A stretch of 5,765 nucleotides of DNA from assembly GCA_910588175.1 (NCBI GenBank), contig CAJUQQ010000093.1:1-5765 (forward strand). The letters are read 5' to 3'. Under the pieces are notes generated by a model that saw only the letters and a program-made list of their open reading frames with translations, was not told the DNA's origin and ran no database searches. Source of the DNA: an uncultured Oscillibacter sp. Its GTDB lineage: Bacteria; Bacillota; Clostridia; Oscillospirales; Oscillospiraceae. Both the position numbers and the translations under genes were made by a program. Positions 1-4,440 of the stretch are shown in pieces (position 1 is the stretch's first letter; each line of letters begins with the position of its first letter).

Positions 1-1
1 G

Positions 2-628
2 AAGGAACTCAAGGCCCGCATCACCCGGATTTACAACTGGTCAAAGGAGCAGGCCCAGGCCGAACAGCCCTCGGACAGCGGCAGTCTTGTGACCCGGCTT
101 TATGAAGCCCAGGCAGAGGTTAACAGGAACAAAGCCCGCTACCGTTCCGGCAAGATTAAGGCTCTCCAGGAGAACGCGAAGCTGTTGGCATTTTTGCAGG
201 GTAACGGCATCACATCCATGGAGCAGCTTTATGAAAAAGTCTCTGCCATGAATGATGCCTATTACGATTTGCGCGGCAAAATTGTCAAGACTGAACGCCG
301 TCTTGCCGTCTTAGATGAACGCCTGGAAATGTGGGCGCAGTATGAGAAATATAAGCCCATCCGCCAGAAGTTGGACAAGGTGAAACCGGGCAAGCGGGAG
401 AAGTACCAGCAGGAGCATAGTGTCGAGTTAGCCGAGCCTGTTATTACCGTCAGCACTGTATTCGCCGGGAGGCAGACCGACAGGCAAGCCTTTATTGACT
501 TAATCATACAGAAAAAAGAGATTGCGAAATCACAACTTTCCCTTGACGCCGGACGTGCGGCAGGGTATAATGAAATTACTCCAAAACGCGGCATACACAG
601 CGGGATGGAGGTCAAAAATGAGGACTGA
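2..628 (+). CDS. C-terminal part of a probable relaxase/mobilisation protein (5' end outside the window)
   Basis: The frame is already open at the window edge and gives about 208 residues ending at TGA 626-628. It begins KELKARITRIYNWSKEQ and continues as a charged, helical, coiled-coil-like region with stretches such as LEMWAQYEKYKPIRQK and KPGKREKYQQEH. From memory these match the C-terminal helical tails of relaxases (MobA/VirD2-like nickases) of Clostridia conjugative and mobilizable elements. The catalytic nickase domain with its HUH and tyrosine motifs would lie upstream and cannot be seen, so the call rests on the tail and on the neighbouring recombinase. The GTG at 89 is not the real start, because conserved-looking sequence precedes it in frame. 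The last ~50 residues (after about 430) fit the family less well. The gene overlaps the recombinase start by 11 nt and contains that gene's promoter. Another coiled-coil mobilisation protein is possible. Confidence 0.6.
   Translation, partial: KELKARITRIYNWSKEQAQAEQPSDSGSLVTRLYEAQAEVNRNKARYRSGKIKALQENAKLLAFLQGNGITSMEQLYEKVSAMNDAYYDLRGKIVKTERRLAVLDERLEMWAQYEKYKPIRQKLDKVKPGKREKYQQEHSVELAEPVITVSTVFAGRQTDRQAFIDLIIQKKEIAKSQLSLDAGRAAGYNEITPKRGIHSGMEVKNED
543..571 (+). promoter_or_regulatory. Sigma-A promoter for the recombinase gene
   Basis: TTGACG at 543-548 and TATAAT at 566-571 are separated by exactly 17 bp. This is one mismatch from the full vegetative sigma consensus. Transcription would start near 578, about 40 nt before the recombinase ATG. 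The promoter lies inside the 3' end of the upstream relaxase-like gene, so the recombinase can be transcribed independently of the mobilisation operon. I see no convincing operator overlapping it. Confidence 0.8.
607..612 (+). promoter_or_regulatory. Ribosome binding site of the recombinase (GGAGGT)
   Basis: GGAGGT ends 5 nt before ATG 618. It decides the start: the in-frame ATG at 522 lies upstream of the promoter and would add 32 residues unlike the family. Starting at 618 puts the catalytic YCRLS motif at residues 20-24, as expected for large serine recombinases. Confidence 0.85.
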
Positions 629-2273
629 CACTGTGTATGCTGAACCCTATCCCCAGGAGGTGAGAGCAGCTATCTATTGCCGCTTGTCCAAGGACGATGA
701 TTTGAGCGGCCCCAGCGCCAGCATCCAGAACCAGCGTGAACTTTTGTGCCGCTACTGTGAGGAACAGGGCTGGCGTGTAGCGGGAATTTTCCAAGACGAC
801 GGATTCACTGGACTGAACATGGACCGCCCCGACTTTCAGAAGATGCTGGGGGCGGTTGAGCGTGGGATGTTCGATGTGATTCTGACAAAGGACCTCTCCC
901 GTCTGGGAAGGAACTACTTGCAGACCGGACAGTTGATTGAAGAATTTTTCCCCAGGAATAAGGTGCGCTATATCGCACTCAATGACGCAGTAGACACCAA
1001 TATTGAGAACGATATAACCCCTTTTCGTAACATTCTGAACGAAATGTATAGCCGGGATGTAAGCAAGAAAGTCCATTCGTCCTATCTGACAAAGGCCAAG
1101 TCCGGGAAGTTTACCGGATGCCTCGCCCCCTTCGGCTACAAGAAGGACCCGCTGGACAAAAACCGTCTGATCGTGGACGAGGACACCGCATGGATTGTCC
1201 GCAAGATTTTCGACTATGCCCGCAACGGCAGCGGCCCCAACCGCATCCGCCGCAGGCTGGAAGATGAAGAAATCCCCTGCCCCGCATGGTGGAACCGTCA
1301 GAAGGGCTTGCGCGATCACATCACCAAGTTTGAGCGTGAGAACCCGGAGCGCGGGCGGTTCGTATGGGACTTCACCACCATCAAGGAGATTCTGTCCAAC
1401 CCCGTTTACATCGGCGCTATCGCCTCTCAGAAGGTTAATTACCGTTTCAAGATCGGCTGGATGGGTGACAAACGGCGCGAAGACTGGATCATCGTTGAGG
1501 GGATGCACGAGGCCATCATTGACCGCGATACCTACGACACTGTGCAGGAGAAGGTCAAGAGCCGCAAGAGGGCCGATGCCTGGGGAAATTTCAGCCTGTT
1601 CGCTGGACTGGTGAAGTGCGGACAGTGCGGCAGCACCATGAACATCCGCCGCGCCAATCAGAAGGGCAACGACCGGATTTACACCTGCTCCCGGTACAAC
1701 AAGTACGGCAAAGCCCACTGTACCCAGCACCGCATCAAGTACGACACCCTCTATGGCATCGTGCTGGAGCAGATTAGAAGCTGTGCGGAAAAGGCCCTGG
1801 CCGATGAACAGGAGGCCGCTGACCAGCTTCGGGAGAACTGCCAAGCGGACGAGCAGGCCGAGCGGCTTCTGATCGAGCAGGGCATAGCCGAGGACAGCGA
1901 ACGGATTGACGCATTGGAACGCATCATCAGCCGTGTGTATGAGGATATGGTTGCGGGCCGCATCACCGAGGACAACTTCAACCGCATCCTGGAACGCAGC
2001 CAGACGGAGCAGACCACGCTGATAAACCGTGTCACGCTCAACCGTCAGCGGCTGACCCAGCAGGACCAGGAGCAGGAGGATAACACCCGCTGGCTGGAGA
2101 TCATCAAGGACTATGCGGACATTCAGGAGTTGGACGCTGTGACGCTGAACCGGCTTGTGCAGAAGATCGTCATTCATGAGGACATAGATAGTGATACCAC
2201 CCGGCAAACTGTGGAGATTCATTTCAACTTCAACAATCAGACTGACAAGCGCCGGATTGTGCAAGAAAAGTAA
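618..2273 (+). CDS. Large serine recombinase (TndX/TnpX-like integrase/excisionase)
   Basis: This 551-residue site-specific DNA recombinase should excise and integrate the element through a covalent phosphoserine link. The N-terminal resolvase-type catalytic domain (about residues 15-165) carries YCRLS with the likely nucleophile S24 and R22. It also has SIQNQR (about 35-40) and KDLSRLGRNY (91-100), whose arginines correspond to the active-site arginines of resolvases. The recombinase DNA-binding domain follows (about 165-305; GFAPFGYKK-like turn, then DFTTIKEILSNPVYIGAI). Next is a zinc ribbon with C334xxC337 and C357/C368. A charged coiled coil (about 390-490) and a C-terminal tail ending KRRIVQEK complete it. 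All family landmarks are present and the frame is intact, so the protein looks active. TndX of Tn5397 is of similar length. The gene has its own promoter and ribosome binding site, overlaps the relaxase-like gene by 11 nt, and lies about 95 bp from the presumed right attachment site, a usual place for such a gene. Confidence 0.95.
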   Translation: MRTDTVYAEPYPQEVRAAIYCRLSKDDDLSGPSASIQNQRELLCRYCEEQGWRVAGIFQDDGFTGLNMDRPDFQKMLGAVERGMFDVILTKDLSRLGRNYLQTGQLIEEFFPRNKVRYIALNDAVDTNIENDITPFRNILNEMYSRDVSKKVHSSYLTKAKSGKFTGCLAPFGYKKDPLDKNRLIVDEDTAWIVRKIFDYARNGSGPNRIRRRLEDEEIPCPAWWNRQKGLRDHITKFERENPERGRFVWDFTTIKEILSNPVYIGAIASQKVNYRFKIGWMGDKRREDWIIVEGMHEAIIDRDTYDTVQEKVKSRKRADAWGNFSLFAGLVKCGQCGSTMNIRRANQKGNDRIYTCSRYNKYGKAHCTQHRIKYDTLYGIVLEQIRSCAEKALADEQEAADQLRENCQADEQAERLLIEQGIAEDSERIDALERIISRVYEDMVAGRITEDNFNRILERSQTEQTTLINRVTLNRQRLTQQDQEQEDNTRWLEIIKDYADIQELDAVTLNRLVQKIVIHEDIDSDTTRQTVEIHFNFNNQTDKRRIVQEK

Positions 2274-2282
2274 CTAAATACC

Positions 2283-2363
2283 GCCTTTTTCGCCCGGACA
2301 ACAGGGGAATCAAGGGTAAACCGCAAGGGTCATGCCGCCGCCAGCCGTGGGCTGTTTCACCAA
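2283..2363 (-). pseudogene. Diverged inverted copy of the maff2 3' end at the end of the presumed IME
   Basis: Read on the minus strand from 2363 down to 2283, this stretch follows the maff2 3' end at 2366-2451 block by block. The blocks are TGAAACAG, GGCGGCGGCAT, ACCCT(T)GAT and then GATTCCCCTGTTGTCCGG (2311-2294), which matches 16 of 18 bases of 2421-2438. A short AGGCGG-like end is also shared. Translated, it gives VKQ..AGGG and, one frame over, LIPLLSG, both pieces of the Maff2 C-terminus. Small indels break the frame, so it is a remnant and not a gene. It may instead be kept as part of the recombinase attachment site. Confidence 0.6.
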
Positions 2364-2438
2364 TTTTGGAATGAAACAGCTTATGGCGGGCGGCGGCATT
2401 ATCCTGCTGGGCACGACCCTGATCCCCCTGCTGTCCGG
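2294..2438. repeat. Long imperfect inverted repeat centred on the IME/maff2 junction
   Basis: The innermost arms GCTGTTTCA (2351-2359) and TGAAACAGC (2372-2380) are perfect complements. The next block, 2332-2342, pairs perfectly with 2389-2399, and between the two sets there is one mismatch plus three G-T positions. After a looser stretch the outer arms 2294-2311 and 2421-2438 match at 16 of 18 positions. The symmetry centre lies at about 2365/2366. A transcript crossing it could fold into a long hairpin. No run of T follows, so it is not a normal intrinsic terminator. Confidence 0.8.
2351..2380. other. Candidate right attachment site (attR) of the recombinase element
   Basis: Maff2-like coding sequence resumes at about 2367-2368 (G-M-K-Q-L-M-A-G-G-G). 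What precedes it in frame is unlike the family and has a stop at 2317-2319. The site is symmetric, with 9-bp perfect arms around the 12-bp core CCAATTTTGGAA. Large serine recombinases act on short quasi-symmetric sites with a central dinucleotide; here the centre is the TT at 2365-2366. The exact crossover cannot be fixed without attL or an empty site. Insertion of serine-recombinase IMEs into maff2 genes of ICEs is, as I recall, reported for streptococci. Confidence 0.55.
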
Positions 2439-2448
2439 CCTGTTCTAA
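2368..2448 (+). pseudogene. 3' fragment of a Maff2-family gene, cut by the inserted element
   Basis: The fragment encodes GMKQLMAGGGIILLGTTL followed by IPLLSGLF and stop TAA 2446-2448. This is the conserved C-terminus of Maff2-family proteins, small membrane proteins usually encoded just upstream of the VirB6-like gene in Tn1549-type ICEs, where they may act as a pilin-like (VirB2-like) or channel subunit (role inferred). The N-terminal part, normally some 60 residues with a membrane segment, is missing. In-frame sequence extends back only to the stop at 2317-2319. An in-frame ATG at 2332 would give a 38-residue hybrid and ATG 2371 a 25-residue tail, but neither has a well-spaced ribosome binding site. 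Excision of the element should restore the gene. The fragment ends 12 nt before the VirB6-like ATG. Confidence 0.85.
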
Positions 2449-2460
2449 GGGCGGCGCTTC

Positions 2461-3327
2461 ATGGGATTTCTCACCGACTGGATCACGAACTGGCTGAAGG
2501 AGCTGCTGATCGGCGGGATCATGGACAACCTGTCGGGGCTCTTTGATACAGTAAACGCCCGTGTCGGGGAGATCGCGGTACAAGTGGGGACAGCCCCGGC
2601 GCAATGGAACGCCGGGGTTTTCTCCCTGATCCGGCGGCTTTCCGAAACGGTGATACTGCCAATCGCCGGACTGGTCCTGACCTTTGTCGCCACCTACGAA
2701 CTCATTCAACTGCTGGTGGAGCGGAATAATCTTCACGACCTGGACTATTGGATTTTCTTCAAGTGGATATTCAAAACGGCCTGCGCCATCCTCATTCTGT
2801 CCAACACGTTCAATATCGTTATGGCGGTGTTCGACGTGGCACAGCGGGTGGTGGCGCAGTCGGCGGGGCTGATCCAGGGCTCCACGGATGTTTCCCCGGA
2901 TATGCTGGCGGACCTGGAGGCCGCGCTGGAGGGGATGGACCTGGGCCCGCTGCTGGGGCTGTGGCTCCAGTCCTTTGTGGTGCAGCTCACCATGACCGCG
3001 CTGAATATCGTGATTTTCGTGATAATCTACGGCAGGATGATTGAAATATTTATGCTCACCAGCCTTGCGCCCCTCCCCGTGGCGACCCTGGCGAACCGGG
3101 AGCTGGGCGGGGCCGGGCAGAACTATCTCCGATCCCTGTTCGCCGTGGGCTTCCAGGGGATGCTGATTTTGGTATGCGTGGGGATCTACGCGGCGCTCAT
3201 TCAAGGTATCGCCTCCGGGGGCGACCCCATCGGCGCGATATGGGGGACCATCGGCTACACGGTGCTGCTGTGCTACTGCCTGTTCAAAACGGGGAGTATC
3301 GCCCGGAGCGTCCTGGGGGCGCATTAG
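2461..3327 (+). CDS. VirB6/TrbL-like conjugative transfer membrane protein
   Basis: This 288-residue polytopic inner-membrane protein should form part of the type IV secretion channel of the ICE. The N-terminal amphipathic region (MGFLTDWITNWLKELLIGGI) is followed by NLSGLFDTVN and PAQWNAGVFS. Hydrophobic segments lie at about 62-86, 100-125, 168-191, 193-211, 224-250 and 256-276. The motifs NNLHDLDYWIFFKW, YGRMIEIFMLTSLAPLPVAT, QNYLRSLFAVGFQG and the C-terminus TGSIARSVLGAH are those I associate with the VirB6-like protein of Tn1549-type elements. The length is normal and the frame intact. ATG 2461 is the first start after an in-frame stop at 2446. Its ribosome binding site is poor (GGGCGG only), which suggests translation was coupled to maff2, whose stop is 12 nt upstream. 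With maff2 broken, this coupling is probably lost or reduced. Confidence 0.9.
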   Translation: MGFLTDWITNWLKELLIGGIMDNLSGLFDTVNARVGEIAVQVGTAPAQWNAGVFSLIRRLSETVILPIAGLVLTFVATYELIQLLVERNNLHDLDYWIFFKWIFKTACAILILSNTFNIVMAVFDVAQRVVAQSAGLIQGSTDVSPDMLADLEAALEGMDLGPLLGLWLQSFVVQLTMTALNIVIFVIIYGRMIEIFMLTSLAPLPVATLANRELGGAGQNYLRSLFAVGFQGMLILVCVGIYAALIQGIASGGDPIGAIWGTIGYTVLLCYCLFKTGSIARSVLGAH

Positions 3328-3328
3328 G

Positions 3329-3343
3329 CCCCCGGCCTCTGGA
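3329..3343 (+). repeat. 15-bp repeat, copy 1 (CCCCCGGCCTCTGGA)
   Basis: The same 15 bases recur at 3900-3914, near the 3' end of the methylase gene. This copy starts 2 nt after the VirB6-like stop codon and shares its last bases with the dyad at 3337-3357. Confidence 0.85.
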
Positions 3344-3357
3344 CACGGTGTCCAGAG
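3337..3357. repeat. Perfect dyad CTCTGGACAC-G-GTGTCCAGAG upstream of the methylase gene
   Basis: Two perfect 10-base arms flank a single G. The dyad sits between the VirB6-like stop (3327) and the methylase ribosome binding site (3368). As RNA it would form a 7-8 bp hairpin with a small loop. As DNA it could bind a dimeric regulator. No T-run follows, so it is not a standard terminator. One arm is shared with the repeat at 3900-3914. Confidence 0.8.
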
Positions 3358-3367
3358 CGGAGCGGAA

Positions 3368-3373
3368 AGGAGG
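3368..3373 (+). promoter_or_regulatory. Ribosome binding site of the methylase gene (AGGAGG)
   Basis: The match is perfect, with 6 nt to ATC 3380-3382 but 21 nt to the first canonical codon, GTG 3395. The spacing argues that ATC (or a lost ATG at that place) is the functional start. Confidence 0.7.
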
Positions 3374-3394
3374 GATTTTATCGGGAAATACGCT

Positions 3395-4072
3395 GTGATC
3401 TACGCGGACCCGCCCTGGCGGTATTCCCAAAAGAATTTGCGGGGGACGGCGGAGAGGCACTACCCCACCATGAGCATGGACGAGCTGTGCGCCCTCCCCG
3501 TGGCGGAGCTGGCCGCCCCGGACTGCGCCCTGTTCCTGTGGGCCACGTTCCCCCAGCTCCCGGAAGCCCTGCGGCTGATCAAGGCGTGGGGTTTTCAGTA
3601 TAAGTCTGTGGCGTTCGTCTGGCTGAAAAAGAACCGCAAGGCGGATAGCTGGTTTTACGGCCTGGGCTTCTGGACCAGGGCCAACGCGGAGGTGTGCCTG
3701 CTGGCAACGCGGGGCCGTCCCCGGCGGCAGGCCGCCAATGTCCATCAATTCATCATTTCCCCCATTGAAGCCCATAGCAAAAAGCCGGAGGAGGCGCGGG
3801 AGAAAATTGTGGCCCTCCTGGGCGACGTGCCACGGGTGGAGCTGTTCGCCCGGCGGACCTCCCCCGGCTGGGACGTGTGGGGGAACGAGGTGGAATGTAC
3901 CCCCGGCCTCTGGAATATGGGGCCCCCGCAAAATCAAGGATTTTGTGGGGAGAGGAGGAGCAGCGAAACGAGTGAGCTTTCGCCGGAGGCGGAAGCGAGG
4001 GATGTGGAGCTTGCGACGACGAGTCCAGAGGGCCGGGGAACGGAAAGGAGTGATTTGCCATACCCTATGTGA
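3395..4072 (+). CDS. MT-A70 family adenine-N6 methyltransferase, with an aberrant C-terminal tail
   Basis: This is a SAM-dependent adenine methyltransferase, probably acting on DNA to modify the element or host. The catalytic DPPW motif follows a hydrophobic strand (VIYADPPWRYSQK). Further family stretches are HYPTMSMDEL, CALFLWATFPQLPEALRLIKAWGF, KADSWFYGLGFWTRANAEV, HQFIISPIEAHSKKPEEAREKI and VELFARRTSPGWDVWGNEVE. The coordinates use the first canonical codon, GTG 3395, giving 225 residues. The ribosome binding site at 3368-3373 and the likely family N-terminus (GKYAVIYADPPW) instead point to ATC 3380, giving 230. From about residue 170 onward the protein reads through the hairpin-rich insert at 3900-4038 and ends in a hydrophilic, unfamiliar tail (SETSELSPEAEARDVE...), which I take as acquired. 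Its TGA at 4070-4072 overlaps the PrgI region. MT-A70 genes recur at this spot in related ICEs, as I recall. No restriction partner is visible. Confidence 0.85.
   Translation: MIYADPPWRYSQKNLRGTAERHYPTMSMDELCALPVAELAAPDCALFLWATFPQLPEALRLIKAWGFQYKSVAFVWLKKNRKADSWFYGLGFWTRANAEVCLLATRGRPRRQAANVHQFIISPIEAHSKKPEEAREKIVALLGDVPRVELFARRTSPGWDVWGNEVECTPGLWNMGPPQNQGFCGERRSSETSELSPEAEARDVELATTSPEGRGTERSDLPYPM
3900..4038. repeat. Hairpin-rich insert bounded by near-perfect inverted repeats (MITE- or REP-like)
   Basis: The left arm CCCCCGGCCTCTGGA (3900-3914) and right arm TCCAGAGGGCCGGGG (4024-4038) are reverse complements apart from one extra G. They enclose 109 nt holding at least two further hairpins: 3924-3935 with 3939-3950 (12 pairs, one G-T) and 3976-3984 with 3988-3996 (9 pairs, one G-T). 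The content is purine-rich, unlike the surrounding coding sequence, and it replaces the expected methylase C-terminus and intergenic spacer. I do not recognise a named family, and no transposase is present. Confidence 0.65.
3924..3950. repeat. Hairpin CCCCGCAAAATC-AAG-GATTTTGTGGGG
   Basis: Twelve pairs, one of them G-T, surround a 3-nt loop. The hairpin lies inside the 3900-4038 insert. The sequence after it is AGAGGAGG and not a T-run, so intrinsic termination on the plus strand is unlikely. Confidence 0.75.
4046..4050 (+). promoter_or_regulatory. Ribosome binding site in front of the PrgI gene (AGGAG)
   Basis: AGGAG lies 9 nt before ATA 4060, 4 nt before an out-of-frame TTG (4055) and 18 nt before the in-frame GTG 4069. 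The surrounding GGAAAGGAGTGATTT resembles GGAAAGGAGGGATTT in front of the methylase gene. Confidence 0.6.
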
Positions 4073-4440
4073 ATGTCCCCAATGACCTGTCCAGGGTCAA
4101 GACCAAGCTGGCGTTCAACCTCACCAAGCGGCAGCTCATTTGCTTTGGCGGCGGCGGGCTGGTGGGGGTCCCCGCCTATCTGCTGGCCCGTGGGCCTGTG
4201 GGGAGCACCGGGGCTATGTTCCTCATGCTGGGGATCATGCTCCCGGCGTTCCTCATGGCGATGTACGAAAAGGACGGCCTGCCCTTTGAGAAAGTGGTGC
4301 GGAACATCATCCGCGCCCGCTTCCTCCGGCCCGGCCCCAGGCCCTACCGAACCCAAAATATCTACGCGCCCTTTGCGGGAAAGGAGGTATCGGCTTCTGA
4401 ACATAAGGAACAAAAGCGCCGGGCCTGGAAGGGCCGGTAA
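4069..4440 (+). CDS. PrgI-family small membrane protein of the conjugation apparatus
   Basis: This 123-residue protein has the conserved N-terminus NVPNDLSRVKTKLAFNLTKRQLICFG, then two membrane segments (about residues 22-41 and 48-66) around a short loop. MYEKDGLPFEKVVRNIIRARF and a basic tail follow. PrgI-family proteins are encoded directly before virB4 in Firmicutes ICEs and are thought to anchor the ATPase or channel at the membrane (VirB3-like position; inferred). GTG 4069 overlaps the methylase TGA as GTGA, a layout typical of coupled translation. However, the preceding in-frame codons are ATA-CCC-TAT, so the usual N-terminus M-P-Y-V-N-V-P is present with ATA 4060 in place of the start codon, and the ribosome binding site fits that position. 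Start uncertain, identity firm. The 3' end overlaps the probable start of virB4 by about 45-50 nt. Confidence 0.85.
   Translation: MNVPNDLSRVKTKLAFNLTKRQLICFGGGGLVGVPAYLLARGPVGSTGAMFLMLGIMLPAFLMAMYEKDGLPFEKVVRNIIRARFLRPGPRPYRTQNIYAPFAGKEVSASEHKEQKRRAWKGR
4381..4387 (+). promoter_or_regulatory. Ribosome binding site of the VirB4 gene (AAGGAGG)
   Basis: This strong site lies inside the 3' end of the PrgI gene. In the VirB4 frame the following codons are TAT CGG CTT CTG AAC ATA. None is ATG, GTG or TTG; CTG 4397 has 9-nt spacing. Confidence 0.6.

Noticed and set aside
548..561. GCCG-6-CGGC inverted repeat within the promoter spacer as an operator
   Set aside because: Four-base arms in GC-rich sequence are expected by chance; there is no second copy or larger symmetry.
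522..617. Extended recombinase N-terminus starting at ATG 522
   Set aside because: The promoter (543-571) would lie inside it, there is no ribosome binding site, and the extra 32 residues do not fit the family. GGAGGT before ATG 618 is decisive.
612..2264. 550-codon open frame on the minus strand
   Set aside because: It is the mirror of the recombinase gene, whose catalytic, DNA-binding and zinc motifs are all on the plus strand.
2351..2380. Intrinsic terminator after the recombinase gene
   Set aside because: There is a strong stem but no following T-run. The stem is better explained as attachment-site symmetry and the inverted maff2 copy.
2332..2448. 38-residue small protein starting at ATG 2332
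   Set aside because: Its C-terminus is simply the maff2 tail, its N-terminus is junction sequence, and the nearest purine stretch (AAGGG) is only about 2 nt from the ATG.
2230..3324. 364-codon open frame on the minus strand
   Set aside because: It runs antisense to the VirB6-like gene and the end of the recombinase gene, and its composition (H, Q, R, G and P rich) is typical of a GC-rich shadow frame. The one meaningful piece, LIPLLSG, comes from the inverted maff2 remnant and is reported there.
3924..3950. Intrinsic terminator between the methylase and PrgI genes
   Set aside because: A good hairpin, but it is followed by AGAGGAGGAG, lies within the open frame, and the downstream genes belong to the same operon.
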